A DNA stretch of 20,212 nt from a virus. Made by a program: the position numbers and the translations under genes. Positions 1-8,070 of the stretch are shown piece after piece (within the stretch, counting starts at the first letter, position 1; each line of letters opens with the position of its first letter). The stretch is from positions 1 to 20,212 of IMG/VR virus record IMGVR_UViG_3300042549_004147. One strand, 5' to 3'. The notes under the pieces were generated by a model. It saw only the letters and a list, made by a program, of their open reading frames with translations. It ran no database searches and had not been told where the DNA came from.

Positions 1-357
1 AGCGTTAAGCTTTTGTTGTAGTTTATTATACAGTTGTTCTGAAGCTCCTAATTTAGATTGCTCTTTTTTTAATTGCGCTTCATATTTATCAAAGGCTTTT
101 TCCCTTGCCTGTTGTAGTCTTATTTCTGCAAGTCTGGTTTTCTCAATTTGTTTTTCTAATTGAGCATGAATTTTTGCCTGATCCTTTATTTTTTCGTTTA
201 AATCCGTTACGCTTTTAGGTGATTGACCACCATTAAAAGAAAGTTGTAGTTTTGAAATTGCAACTACTTCTTCATGTGTTTTTGTCAATGATTTATATAA
301 TGCATCAAGTCCAGCCTGTGCCTCTTTACTTACTATTAAATCAATACTATTTGCCAT
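1..357 (-). CDS. Tape measure protein, N-terminal part (runs off window)
   Basis: An open frame of 119 codons starts with ATG at 357 and continues past position 1. The product begins MANSIDLIVSKEAQAGLDAL and then becomes a long charged helix rich in Lys, Glu and Gln with heptad-like spacing (roughly residues 50-119), as expected of the coiled-coil start of a tail tape measure protein, which sets tail length and is threaded inside the tail tube. Its start overlaps the stop of the upstream gene by 11 bases (ATGGCAAATAG), which suggests translational coupling. Position supports the call: it follows tail tube, gp10-like and chaperone-like genes, where the tape measure gene lies in siphoviruses. 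Only the first part is visible, so hydrophobic or lysozyme-like segments cannot be checked. Confidence 0.75.
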   Translation of the reverse strand, partial: MANSIDLIVSKEAQAGLDALYKSLTKTHEEVVAISKLQLSFNGGQSPKSVTDLNEKIKDQAKIHAQLEKQIEKTRLAEIRLQQAREKAFDKYEAQLKKEQSKLGASEQLYNKLQQKLNA

Positions 358-976
358 TCTTTTGTGATTTTATTGTTTTTTCAGCTTGTTTTTGGTACTC
401 AATCCATTCTTTTACCGTAATTTCTTTTGCATCTAATTTGTACTTTAATTCTAAAATACGACTAACTGAAATTAATTGGCTTTCTATACTTTGGCTTTCC
501 TGTTGATCATCTTTTTTAAGCTCTAATTGCAGTATTTCAATTTGTGTTTTAACATTCTGTAATCTTTGGTTAATGCTTTCAAGTTGTGAAAATATATCTT
601 TTGCTCTATCAATTCTGTAATGCCATTTTTCAAGTTCCCAAGTTAAAGCGTGAAACATATCTAAATTTAAACCCTTATCGTAATTGTATAATGATTTTAA
701 TATCAAAGAAACACAATTGTATTTACCCTCTAATTTCAATAATTTATAAATCTTTGAGAATCTTTGATAAACAGTATTATTTTGTGTTAGTTCTAAATAC
801 TCAACAAAAAAATCATTCATCACACTATCTAAGCCTTTTACGTCTTTTAATTCCTTTGTAAAGTATTTTAGTTCGTTAGTTTCAAGATACTTTTGAAAGT
901 TCCAAAGTGGCATTTCATTACACTTTTTATAAATATTGACGGATGTATTTATCCAGTTCAGGTTTAATAATTTCAT
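347..976 (-). CDS. Putative tail assembly chaperone-like protein
   Basis: I do not recognise a named domain. The 209-residue product is helical and charged, with a Trp/aromatic N-terminal half (PLWNF, KYLET, KYFTKEL) and a C-terminal coiled coil rich in Leu, Gln, Lys and Glu. The gene lies directly before the tape measure gene and overlaps it by 11 bases, the usual place of siphovirus tail assembly chaperones (lambda gpG/GT position), so the role is inferred from position only. I see no clear slippery heptamer near the end, so the classical frameshift product is not supported. The start is uncertain: ATG at 976 overlaps the upstream gene by 50 bases. ATG at 913 would begin 13 bases after the upstream stop, and an ATG at 1000 also exists. 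Confidence 0.6.
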   Translation of the reverse strand: MKLLNLNWINTSVNIYKKCNEMPLWNFQKYLETNELKYFTKELKDVKGLDSVMNDFFVEYLELTQNNTVYQRFSKIYKLLKLEGKYNCVSLILKSLYNYDKGLNLDMFHALTWELEKWHYRIDRAKDIFSQLESINQRLQNVKTQIEILQLELKKDDQQESQSIESQLISVSRILELKYKLDAKEITVKEWIEYQKQAEKTIKSQKNGK

Positions 977-1367
977 AATTAAGTTTTTGTTGATTATCAT
1001 AATTCAATCCAAAAATATTTTTACCATATTTTCCAATCAAATCGGGTGTTTTTGTATCGTTTGAATCAAATGTAAGTATTAAATTTTCTTTGTCTACTTT
1101 TAAATAAAAACCTCTATAAAAAGATCCTGAATAATTTAATGTAGTTCGGTCATAAGGTTGTCCTAATAATTGTTTTATCTCTACCGTAAAAAATGAATAT
1201 GGTTGTAAGTCTAATCCCAAACTGTCCTCACCTTTTGCATATAATTGAGCCTGTCTGTTTAAGTCTATTATTTCGGCTTTATTTCTATTGATTATACCTT
1301 CTGTTTGTTGTGGAATATTATCCCTAACATTTTTAACAAAGTCCATATAATCTTTAATAGTTCTCAT
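927..1367 (-). CDS. Tail-module protein, possibly HK97 gp10-like
   Basis: A 146-residue protein starting MRTIKDYMDF. The middle reads LDLQPYSFFTVEIKQLLGQP followed by DRTTLNYSGSFYRGFY, a pattern (R/K-rich ligand strand, then 'DT/SGSF.RG') that resembles minor tail or neck proteins of the HK97 gp10 type found in Bacteroidota phages. The C-terminal part has IFGL, then a helical end. Homology is from memory and moderate. The frame can be extended nine codons upstream, but that would place the start inside the U-run of the terminator at 1381-1410, so I use ATG 1367. It sits between the tail tube gene and the chaperone-like gene and is the first gene after a terminator, so it needs either read-through or its own promoter. 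Confidence 0.6.
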   Translation of the reverse strand: MRTIKDYMDFVKNVRDNIPQQTEGIINRNKAEIIDLNRQAQLYAKGEDSLGLDLQPYSFFTVEIKQLLGQPYDRTTLNYSGSFYRGFYLKVDKENLILTFDSNDTKTPDLIGKYGKNIFGLNYDNQQKLNYEIIKPELDKYIRQYL

Positions 1368-1371
1368 AATA

Positions 1372-1379
1372 CAAAAGTA
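1372..1379 (-). promoter_or_regulatory. Possible -7 element just upstream of the gp10-like gene
   Basis: On the minus strand TACTTTTG matches the Bacteroidota -7 consensus TAnnTTTG. It lies four bases before ATG 1367, so a transcript from it would be leaderless or nearly so. No TTTG is seen 19 bases upstream, where the terminator hairpin lies, so this may be a chance match in AT-rich DNA. Confidence 0.3.
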
Positions 1380-1380
1380 C

Positions 1381-1410
1381 AAAAAAAAGCGCACCTATTA
1401 TGATGCGCTT
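1381..1410 (-). terminator. Intrinsic terminator after the tail tube gene
   Basis: On the minus strand a perfect 7-bp stem AAGCGCA / TGCGCTT (1410-1404 with 1393-1387) encloses a 10-base loop and is followed by a run of eight T. It starts 24 bases after the tail tube stop codon. It divides the abundant head and tail-tube transcript from the chaperone and tape measure genes, a sensible place for lowering expression of low-copy tail proteins. Confidence 0.9.
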
Positions 1411-1433
1411 ATTTATAAAAACAATCTAAACTA

Positions 1434-2369
1434 CTAAATTGCTGTTGTAGTTGCTACATTTGATTTGTACAATACATCAGATAAATTGATGATAGTTTTC
1501 AATAATGTAGTATCCCAAGTTTTCAAAGTTAATACTTTACCAGCAATGAATGAAGGAACTGTAAGAGTATATTTACCAGCTTCAGTTGTGCTTTCTACTA
1601 ATGTTGTGATAGTTGTACTAACACCGTCAACAGTATAAAGCAAATCAGTTTTAAGCAATCCACTTAATGATACTTGATGATTGTCAGCTAATGTTTTAGC
1701 AGTGAAAACAATAGAAGTACCAGCAGTTGGAACAGTCATTGTAAATACTACATCATTAACACCATCTAAGTCCTCTTGTGCATTGTAGTTCAAATTATCT
1801 GAAGTAATCCAGCTTACGCGCTCGTCAAACTCTAATCTGTTAACCATTTGGAAAGTTACTGATTGAGCCGAAGCATCAGTACCGTTGCTCATAGTATATT
1901 TACCATTCTCAAACATACCAAGTGTGAATCCTTTAAACTCACCAGCTTTGGTTTGAGTAAAGATAGCATCACCTTTTGAATCAAACATAATCAAGTCATA
2001 CTGTCTGTGAGATGACAAAGAAGTCAATGCTTTGTGAAAGTTAAGACCGTTGTCAAACATCACAGTATATTCGTATGGGTTTTTCCCTGCTACGATTTTC
2101 TCACCTGATCCAGCGCGTGTAATAATTGTATCTTCTGCCGTGTTGTCAGCTAATTCAATTACACCCTGTAAAATAATTAATTGCCCTTTTTGTTGCAATT
2201 CTTGAAGATAAGCCAATTCCAAAGATCGCGCGTTATCAAATTTAAGACCTCTTTCTAATAGACCAAGAGTGGTAACTCTTTTAATGTCCTGTTTGCAGTT
2301 TTTCAGACCTGTTCCTAAAACTTCTGAAGCTCCACAGTTTACTGAATTTACGATTGTAGTTAATGCCAT
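1434..2369 (-). CDS. Putative major tail tube protein
   Basis: A 311-residue, Cys-poor, Thr/Ser/Val/Gly-rich product with no signal peptide (MALTTIVNSVNCGASEVLGT). The first 200 residues alternate short beta-like stretches, as in tail tube or sheath-like structural proteins. The C-terminal third (about 205-300) is a Thr/Val-rich beta segment that could be an added Ig-like surface domain. Codon use is cleaner and slightly more GC-rich than in its neighbours, a trait it shares with the major capsid gene and expected for a highly expressed virion protein. Position after the connector and tail completion genes and directly before a strong terminator supports tail tube. No enzymatic motif is present. 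Confidence 0.65.
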   Translation of the reverse strand: MALTTIVNSVNCGASEVLGTGLKNCKQDIKRVTTLGLLERGLKFDNARSLELAYLQELQQKGQLIILQGVIELADNTAEDTIITRAGSGEKIVAGKNPYEYTVMFDNGLNFHKALTSLSSHRQYDLIMFDSKGDAIFTQTKAGEFKGFTLGMFENGKYTMSNGTDASAQSVTFQMVNRLEFDERVSWITSDNLNYNAQEDLDGVNDVVFTMTVPTAGTSIVFTAKTLADNHQVSLSGLLKTDLLYTVDGVSTTITTLVESTTEAGKYTLTVPSFIAGKVLTLKTWDTTLLKTIINLSDVLYKSNVATTTAI

Positions 2370-2371
2370 TT

Positions 2372-2866
2372 TTAATTAAAATTTATAGTTTTTAAACAAT
2401 TTTCTTTGAAGTAAATATCCAACTCTAAAACTATCACATTCCAATTATCAATGGTTTTTGCTGTTTTGCCATTGTCTTCAGAATAGTTTGATTTTCTTTG
2501 TAGTTTGTATTTCCCTTCCTTTATTTCTGTTGTTGTACTTCGGTCCAATGCCTTTAGTATATTTTCTGCAAGTGGATTAAGTACATCATTAAATTCTGTT
2601 TCCCAAATTATCGGGTTTGTGTTGGTTGTGTGTACTGATTGTTTAGCAATAATTAGTTTTACAGATTTTTCAACTCCTTTTTTAGAAAAGTTTCCATTCT
2701 CTTCGTTTTCAACTAACCATATTAATGGATATTTATTTGTTTGTTTTAATTGAGCTAAATACAAATTTAAACTATCTTGACTTCCCCAGTTGAATTTTGG
2801 TTTAAATCCTTGAATAGTTGGTAATTGTGCAAATAAATCTCTTAAATAATGCTCTACAATTATCAT
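2372..2866 (-). CDS. Putative tail completion / tail terminator protein
   Basis: A 164-residue protein beginning MIIVEHYLRDLF. The N-terminal helix is followed by alternating beta and helical segments (YPLIWLVENEENG, KSVKLIIAKQ, WNVIVLELDIYF). Size, alpha/beta makeup and position between connector and tail tube fit the neck or tail-terminator proteins that cap the tail and join it to the head. No family was firmly recognised. Its start overlaps the stop of the connector gene by four bases (ATGA), and it ends two bases before the tail tube ATG. The call is by synteny. Confidence 0.55.
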   Translation of the reverse strand: MIIVEHYLRDLFAQLPTIQGFKPKFNWGSQDSLNLYLAQLKQTNKYPLIWLVENEENGNFSKKGVEKSVKLIIAKQSVHTTNTNPIIWETEFNDVLNPLAENILKALDRSTTTEIKEGKYKLQRKSNYSEDNGKTAKTIDNWNVIVLELDIYFKENCLKTINFN

Positions 2867-3501
2867 AATCCCATTTGATTTTGATTTCTAAAAATACTCA
2901 TATTTGCATCAACATAAACAGTATCGTGATCAGCTAAAAACTGAATTAAACTAACATAGCCTAATTGTTCTCCACTTCCAAACCAATCAATCACTTTTGT
3001 ATTTCCTTTATACCATACAGAAGGAAAGTGTGTATTTGTACCTTGATATTCAGATACAAAATCATTCCATACTGTTACCAGTCTTTGATTTGAGTTAATT
3101 GATTCAGCGTTTACAGATTTAATACTCTTTTCGCCTGTTCCTGTAACCATAGAAACGTTATCTTTTAACCAATAATAAAACACAAACTTTGCCATTAAAG
3201 ACGCTTTAAATAAGCCATCTGTATGTTTTAAACCTTTCCACTTGTATAATTTGCCATCTTTGGTATATTCAACACCGTTGACAAAATCAAGCCATTTTTG
3301 AGGCGCTAATACATCAAGGACTCCGTTTGTAATCTTACTATCTAAATCTTTAAATAAAACGTACCCTAATGCACCTTGTAATAATTGCCTACATTTATCA
3401 TCAATATATTGATTTAATACGGTTAAATTATCCGAGTCCATTTCGTTTAGATTTGGAATACTCAATTCTTTGATAAAATATGTTTGGTCAATTAAATACA
3501 T
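2863..3501 (-). CDS. Putative head-tail connector protein
   Basis: A 212-residue protein with an N-terminal region of the form LIDQTYF...LNQYIDDKCRQLLQGALG followed by LFKDLDS. This resembles Bacteroidota phage head-tail adaptor proteins (DUF6712-like), in which a helix bundle carries a conserved 'L..YI..A...L...LG..L' pattern; I match it from memory. The middle holds WKGLKH and a hydrophobic helix (AKFVFYYWL). It lies between the small head protein and the tail completion gene and starts one base before the preceding stop (3502), so the two are probably coupled. The expected role is to form the adaptor ring under the portal. Confidence 0.55.
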   Translation of the reverse strand: MYLIDQTYFIKELSIPNLNEMDSDNLTVLNQYIDDKCRQLLQGALGYVLFKDLDSKITNGVLDVLAPQKWLDFVNGVEYTKDGKLYKWKGLKHTDGLFKASLMAKFVFYYWLKDNVSMVTGTGEKSIKSVNAESINSNQRLVTVWNDFVSEYQGTNTHFPSVWYKGNTKVIDWFGSGEQLGYVSLIQFLADHDTVYVDANMSIFRNQNQMGL

Positions 3502-3639
3502 TTATTTTTTGCTTTTTGGTTCGTAATACTTAGCCACTTTGTCAACATTTACTAAGTGAGAAGCGAGTTGGGAGTCACACTCCCAAACATCGCCTTTCAG
3601 TTTAGTTGCAAAGTCTTTGATAAACTCTACTTTACGCAT
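3502..3639 (-). CDS. Small head-module protein, 45 residues
   Basis: An intact small frame (ATG 3639, TAA 3502-3504) fills the gap between capsid and connector genes, three bases after the capsid stop and adjacent to the connector ATG. The product begins MRKVEFIKDFATKLKGDVWE and ends with a Lys-rich tail. The pattern 'KVEFIKDFA..KKGD.WE...LA..L...DKVAKY' is that of tiny proteins commonly found after capsid genes in phages, in which a short beta segment ('KGD') precedes a helix. The function is unknown; it may be a head-closure or capsid accessory component. Tight packing and conserved-looking composition make it very likely real. Confidence 0.7.
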   Translation of the reverse strand: MRKVEFIKDFATKLKGDVWECDSQLASHLVNVDKVAKYYEPKSKK

Positions 3640-3642
3640 TTA

Positions 3643-4803
3643 TTAAGATGCTAATGTAGTTAATGCAGCAGAGATAGAAGCCACTTTTCTAAATCCTGTT
3701 TTATCAGCTTCTCTAACTAAGAAAGCTAATCTTTTACGAGCTTTCAAAGTCAACATATCTTCTGCAAAATCAGTACCGTTAAATCCTTTAGAAACAACAA
3801 CTCCGCCCATTTCATAAATACGTGCGAATCTTGAATCACCTAAGTAAAGAGTGTTGGCTACTACGTTGTTATCTTCTACGATGTTCAACGCTCCAATACG
3901 TGGATCATTAAAGTTGAAAACATAATTGTAAGTACTATCTTTTTTCAATTTCAATTTGTTGATATCTGCAATATTCATTGCTACGAAATCAGGAGCATAT
4001 TTAGCACCACCAACAGAAGTAATATCTTCAGTTACTTTTGCAATAAGGTCATAAATATTAGCATCTGTAATTCCTGAAGCAGCAGCAGTATAAAGAGGTG
4101 ATGAAGTGATTAAACCTTTCAAGTTAGTACCCGTGTTATCACCCACTACGATTTGAGAAGCAACTTTATCCAAAACGTTAGCCTCTAAAAACATATCCAA
4201 TTCAGCAGCAGCCATAACCTCATCATTGAAAAACTCTTCAGATACAGGAAGGGAATCACCGATTTTTTGCAAAGCTAATGTATAACCTTTAAATTTAGCA
4301 GTACTTTCAGCAAATGCAACACCTTCAGCAACAGAAGCGGCAGCTTTTACAGTAGTAGCCTCATCCCAGTCAACATAAGCAATAGTACCGTTATGGTTAC
4401 CAGCTCCGACAGGAATTTTTCTGAATAGTTCGTAAAGACTTCTTTTTTTACGTTGCAATTGACCAATACCATCAACTAACTCAACGTGTGGATTTGTAGC
4501 GATAGAAGCTCTCAAAGTATCAGCTTTCAATACTACTTCAGCATTTCCACCTTTTGCGATGTTTTTTAATGCTTCTTTATTTTCTTTGATTTCTTCTACC
4601 AAAGTTTTTACAGTGATTGACTGTGTTCCCATTTCTTTTAATTGGTTAACTTGTTCTTGTAAATTTTCGAATACTGATTTTTCAATCGTTTCTTTTCCTT
4701 TTAAAGCCTCTAATTCAGCTTTTAATGTAGATACTTCAACATCCTGTGCTTTGTATCCTTCAACTTTTGCGCTTAATGCGTCTAATTGTTCTTGTGTAAT
4801 CAT
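3643..4803 (-). CDS. Major capsid protein, HK97 fold, with coiled-coil N-terminal scaffold
   Basis: A 386-residue product. Residues 1-85 are a charged coiled coil (LDALSAKVEGYKAQDVEVST onward), equivalent to the delta/scaffolding domain that HK97-type capsid proteins lose on maturation. From about residue 110 the sequence follows the family: a LRRKKRSLYELF-like basic strip, then GNHNGTIAYVDWDEATTVKA, EGVAFAESTAKFKGYTL, and IGDSLPVSEEFFND, which are typical E-loop and P-domain segments. A C-terminal stretch ends with FLVREADKTGFRKVASI. It lies two bases after the protease gene, the usual order. Cleavage by that protease near residue 90-105 is inferred. Codon use is more GC-rich than the rest, as expected for the most abundant protein. 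Confidence 0.92.
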   Translation of the reverse strand: MITQEQLDALSAKVEGYKAQDVEVSTLKAELEALKGKETIEKSVFENLQEQVNQLKEMGTQSITVKTLVEEIKENKEALKNIAKGGNAEVVLKADTLRASIATNPHVELVDGIGQLQRKKRSLYELFRKIPVGAGNHNGTIAYVDWDEATTVKAAASVAEGVAFAESTAKFKGYTLALQKIGDSLPVSEEFFNDEVMAAAELDMFLEANVLDKVASQIVVGDNTGTNLKGLITSSPLYTAAASGITDANIYDLIAKVTEDITSVGGAKYAPDFVAMNIADINKLKLKKDSTYNYVFNFNDPRIGALNIVEDNNVVANTLYLGDSRFARIYEMGGVVVSKGFNGTDFAEDMLTLKARKRLAFLVREADKTGFRKVASISAALTTLAS

Positions 4804-4805
4804 TT

Positions 4806-5612
4806 TTAAAATTTGTTTAATAATTGGTTAAATTCGTTTTCATTCATTTTTTGAGTAACTTCTACGGTTGGCTCATTTTCTGAAAGTGTGTGAACGGCTT
4901 TCATATTATTTTCTAAGGTTGGTGTAATTGGATTAGATCCTATAACAACTGCACTACCTTCAATTAATTTAGCTTCTAAAACTGCCCAAAAATAACCTTT
5001 TTCCATTGCTGTATCTTGATTAGCAACCTCAGGAAGGTATTTATTCCAGTTCTCATATTCTTGCGTACTTGCTGGATTGTTAGCGCAAAGTACAATTTTA
5101 ACATAAGACATTCCCACAGAATGATTCTTAACAAAGCCTTTCGAATATTGCTCATACATAAACTCGTTACGATCCTCTTTTACTTTGCTTTCAAAGATTA
5201 AACATTCTGTTTTACCTTCGTAATTATACCCTAATTGTTTAAAAGTAAATTGTTGAGTAAAAACATTTAAGTCATCACCATCGGAAATAATTTTGTCAAA
5301 CTCCATACAATGCTCCTGCAAATGTACAATATTTTTGTTTTCACTAATAGACTTATTCCACAATCCTTTGATATGTACATCACCGTGAGAGTCTAAAAAG
5401 TTAGTTGAATTAATAACTACTTTTACTTTTAGTTCTTCTTCAGCTTCTTGAATTGGCGTATTATTAACAATTGCCTTTGTTGTTTCAATAGGACTAAAAG
5501 AAAATGTATCGGCTTTTTTAAATGATGCTTTTTTAAATGCAATCAGCTTATTTTGATTCTTTACGATAAAATCAATTTCCTGTTCTTTATTTTCGAACGA
5601 TGGTATCTTCAT
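4806..5612 (-). CDS. Prohead maturation protease, HK97 / S78 family
   Basis: A 268-residue product. The first 60 residues are charged and probably act as a targeting or propeptide segment. The protease core follows from about residue 62: VKVVINSTNFLDSHGDVH, a likely catalytic His at 101 (LQEHCMEFDKI), and the Ser motif NHSVGMS with Ser165. These His and Ser contexts are those of phage prohead serine proteases, which trim the capsid protein N-terminus during head maturation. The C-terminal part is helical and acidic (NEPTVEVTQKMNENEFNQLL). Length is typical for the family. The gene lies between portal and capsid. Its start follows two A-runs and is overlapped by a 23-codon frame that starts at the portal stop. 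Confidence 0.82.
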   Translation of the reverse strand: MKIPSFENKEQEIDFIVKNQNKLIAFKKASFKKADTFSFSPIETTKAIVNNTPIQEAEEELKVKVVINSTNFLDSHGDVHIKGLWNKSISENKNIVHLQEHCMEFDKIISDGDDLNVFTQQFTFKQLGYNYEGKTECLIFESKVKEDRNEFMYEQYSKGFVKNHSVGMSYVKIVLCANNPASTQEYENWNKYLPEVANQDTAMEKGYFWAVLEAKLIEGSAVVIGSNPITPTLENNMKAVHTLSENEPTVEVTQKMNENEFNQLLNKF

Positions 5613-5658
5613 TTTTTTTATTTTTTTTTAGTTCTTCTATTTCTTCTTTGGTTATCAT
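5587..5658 (-). CDS. Possible 23-codon mini-ORF bridging portal and protease genes
   Basis: ATG at 5658 overlaps the portal TGA in an ATGA arrangement, and the frame runs to TAA at 5587-5589, 26 bases inside the protease gene. The peptide is highly charged (MITKEEIEELKKNKKNEDTI and three more). The arrangement fits a coupling ORF that carries ribosomes across the 42-base gap to the protease start. It could equally be chance, because it is short and Lys-rich in an A-rich spacer. Confidence 0.3.
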   Translation of the reverse strand: MITKEEIEELKKNKKNEDTIVRK

Positions 5659-6809
5659 AATTCAGCTATATTAATATTATTATCATTTGCTAATATTTGA
5701 TTTTCTAATTTTAACTTAATAACCTCTTGACGTTCCTTTTCAAATACTTGGTTGAAACTTAAATGCTCCCAGCTCATAATTAATTCAGGATAATTAAACA
5801 AGTCCTCTAATGAATCAGTCAACATTTGCCCTTTAGGCTTTAAAACATATTCAACGTGCCTATTTACTGCCTTCTCTTGATTTTCGTATGTACTGCCCTT
5901 TAAGTTAGCTTCTAACACGTCACGTGGTATTCCATACATTGACCCAATCATAAAATAGTCATTATAGAAACACTCATCTAATTTTAAACGTGCAATGTCA
6001 TCAACAAAACGCTTTATATCAATAGGCTTTTTAATAGCGTGAACGTTCTTATTCCCTCTTACAACTCCTTCAATATTTCTTTTTTCTGTATCGGTCATAT
6101 TAACCGATTCTAAACTTTCACTCTTTGCGCTTGCTATAAATTTCTGGCTAAATTCTAAATTAATAGATTTTGCATTTAGTGCGTTTTCTGAATTAGAAAT
6201 AACTTTATATAACGCGTCAATTCTTGAAACCCCTTTAAAACTATTATTTGAAACGGTATTAGTAAGATCGTAAAATGGTGTAATTTCGCTAATTGGTATT
6301 AACTTTGAAGTATTACCAAAACTATATTTAACAGTACCTTTTAATAAATCTTTATAAGTTACATTTGATAAAACAAGGTTGTTTAATTTATCAATTAAAT
6401 TACTATCAAAATCAAGTTTAGCAGGATTAAGCCATTGAATAGGTGATGTTTCATTTAATGAATTGTTAGGAGTCCAAAGATATGCAGTACCTAATTGAAC
6501 AAAAAACATATAATCCCAAAGAAATTGAGTCCAGTTCTGTTTAAAGTTTGGTTTTTTTCTTTGAGTGTAAAGAAAGTCCGTTTCTGTTGGTGTGTTAATC
6601 TTACCTAAACTAAAAAGATCACAGTTTAATGCAAATACTTTTAACGCTGCTGGATTAGATAAAATAACATTAATTTTATCTTGATCGTTCTTAAACTTGT
6701 TTAGGTTTGCCTGTTGATTTATTACCTCGTAAAAGAAATTACCGCTTAAATCTCTCTCGATTGTTTGCGGTGCGTTACTTCCAAAACCTATATTAAAATT
6801 AAAACCCAT
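5655..6809 (-). CDS. Portal protein, HK97-type
   Basis: A 384-residue protein with the features of the phage portal family (PF04860-like): an N-terminal 'A..VFALNCDLFSLGKI' segment near residues 54-70, then WTQFLWDYMFFVQLGTAYLW, the SKLIPISEITPFYDL region, the GVSRIDALY motif near 195-205, and a long clip/stem helix region. 'FMIGSMYGIPRDVLEANLKGSTYENQE' (shown in part as GIPRDVLEANLKGSTYENQE) is the characteristic C-terminal portal signature. Twelve copies would form the DNA entry ring to which TerL docks. It starts 22 bases after the TerL stop and ends in an ATGA overlap with a mini-ORF. Length is slightly short but within range. Confidence 0.85.
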   Translation of the reverse strand: MGFNFNIGFGSNAPQTIERDLSGNFFYEVINQQANLNKFKNDQDKINVILSNPAALKVFALNCDLFSLGKINTPTETDFLYTQRKKPNFKQNWTQFLWDYMFFVQLGTAYLWTPNNSLNETSPIQWLNPAKLDFDSNLIDKLNNLVLSNVTYKDLLKGTVKYSFGNTSKLIPISEITPFYDLTNTVSNNSFKGVSRIDALYKVISNSENALNAKSINLEFSQKFIASAKSESLESVNMTDTEKRNIEGVVRGNKNVHAIKKPIDIKRFVDDIARLKLDECFYNDYFMIGSMYGIPRDVLEANLKGSTYENQEKAVNRHVEYVLKPKGQMLTDSLEDLFNYPELIMSWEHLSFNQVFEKERQEVIKLKLENQILANDNNINIAEL

Positions 6810-6831
6810 TAATTTATTTTTTACAAAGATA

Positions 6832-8070
6832 CTAAATATTTTTTATTATATTCATTTCGAATAGTTTTTGCGTAATATATTCGGTGGCATTGATTAGGTG
6901 ATCATTTCCGTCCTCAGGTTGCTCCAAAGTAACTCCGAACCTATCTTTCTGGTAACTATAATTTTCTTGCTCAAATTCAAGGTTTTTTGAAGTGGATGTA
7001 TAGTAAACATTTAAACTTTGCATAGTTCCAATTCTGTCAATTAATCGAGTTTTTCCACCTACAGATATAGCGTATTCCCAACCTGACCGCCTTAAAGCTA
7101 TTATCTTACTTGGCCTGTTGCTATCACATACAATTGTTTTATCTTTTGGTATATTTAGTTTTGTAAATAACCAACTTACCAAACCCTCATCGGATTGTGC
7201 GTTTATTTGATGGTTTTCAGTTGTTGTTAATGTTTTTCTTATTTCATTTTCAGATTTATAATTAATTTCATGTACATATAAATTGCCATCGTGGTACTTA
7301 ACCTCAACAATTGCAAATGGATCTACTAAACCCCAATCACAACCATAATAAACCGTTTTATCAATTTGTAAGTATTGAAAGTAATCAATAGGCTTCCAGT
7401 TGTATATTCGCCCTTGTTTTTCAGCTTTTAAGCCTAATCCGAATACTTGCCAGTTATATTCATTTGCAGTGCCTTGACTTATATTATATTCAGTAGGTTC
7501 GTATCCTAATATTTTCTTTTTTTGTTCAATTGGTATAAAAGGATTGTCTTTAAAAGTAGAGTGAATAACAATTGCATTATCTCGCTTCATAACGCTATCT
7601 GCCCAATGGTTACCAACTGGATTATAATCCATAAAAACAGCTTTAGAGCATCTCATATCTAACTGATCAAATGTTTCTTTAGATAATTTATAAAACTCAT
7701 TAAACCATAAATAATCTGAATGGTATCCCATTACTTTAAGTTCGTCATCTGTACCCTCTATAAATATCTGTGATCCGTTTGGAAATGTAAAAAACGATTC
7801 TGACTTATTATAAACTACTTTATCCCAATTCTCTAATGTTGGATAATACTTTAACATATCCTGTAAAATAGTATCCTTACAATCCTTTTTAGTAATCCTA
7901 AAAGCTGCTAATTTAATACGCTCATTTGACCAAGCTAAAAGCCAAAACAATTGTAAAATACTAAAGGTCTTACTCGAACGAGAAGACCCTGAATTTATAA
8001 TATATTTATATTTTCCAGTATTTAATGAATTATAATTTTTCTCAAATACCGTAGTTGCTTTAATCCTCAC
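6832..8070 (-). CDS. terL: Terminase large subunit
   Basis: A 412-residue two-domain packaging motor. The ATPase domain carries a Walker A variant GSSRSSKT (residues 27-34), an adenine-side segment FRITKKDCKDTI, Walker B LWFNE (121-125) and the coupling region DYNPVGNHW (148-156). The RNase H-like nuclease domain starts near 240 with the metal ligands Asp245 in GCDWG, Asp316 in VCDSNRPSKI and Asp390 in DGNDHLINA. All key residues are present, so the enzyme should be active in cutting and pumping concatemeric DNA. The start overlaps the TerS end by 11 bases. The type resembles terminases of cos or pac siphoviruses (terminase_3/6 group); packaging mode cannot be told from sequence alone. Confidence 0.95.
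   Translation of the reverse strand: MRIKATTVFEKNYNSLNTGKYKYIINSGSSRSSKTFSILQLFWLLAWSNERIKLAAFRITKKDCKDTILQDMLKYYPTLENWDKVVYNKSESFFTFPNGSQIFIEGTDDELKVMGYHSDYLWFNEFYKLSKETFDQLDMRCSKAVFMDYNPVGNHWADSVMKRDNAIVIHSTFKDNPFIPIEQKKKILGYEPTEYNISQGTANEYNWQVFGLGLKAEKQGRIYNWKPIDYFQYLQIDKTVYYGCDWGLVDPFAIVEVKYHDGNLYVHEINYKSENEIRKTLTTTENHQINAQSDEGLVSWLFTKLNIPKDKTIVCDSNRPSKIIALRRSGWEYAISVGGKTRLIDRIGTMQSLNVYYTSTSKNLEFEQENYSYQKDRFGVTLEQPEDGNDHLINATEYITQKLFEMNIIKNI

Noticed and set aside
252-861. Plus-strand open frames at 252-506 and 586-861, and others such as 2505-2753, 4559-4831, 5016-5201, 16206-16397 and 18538-18934
   Set aside because: They lie antisense to well-supported genes, have hydrophobic/low-complexity products typical of reverse-complement AT-rich coding DNA, and no promoter or neighbour on that strand.
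300-1000. Programmed frameshift producing a gpG/GT-type tail chaperone fusion
   Set aside because: No clear slippery heptamer or downstream overlapping frame of the right kind was seen near either gene end.
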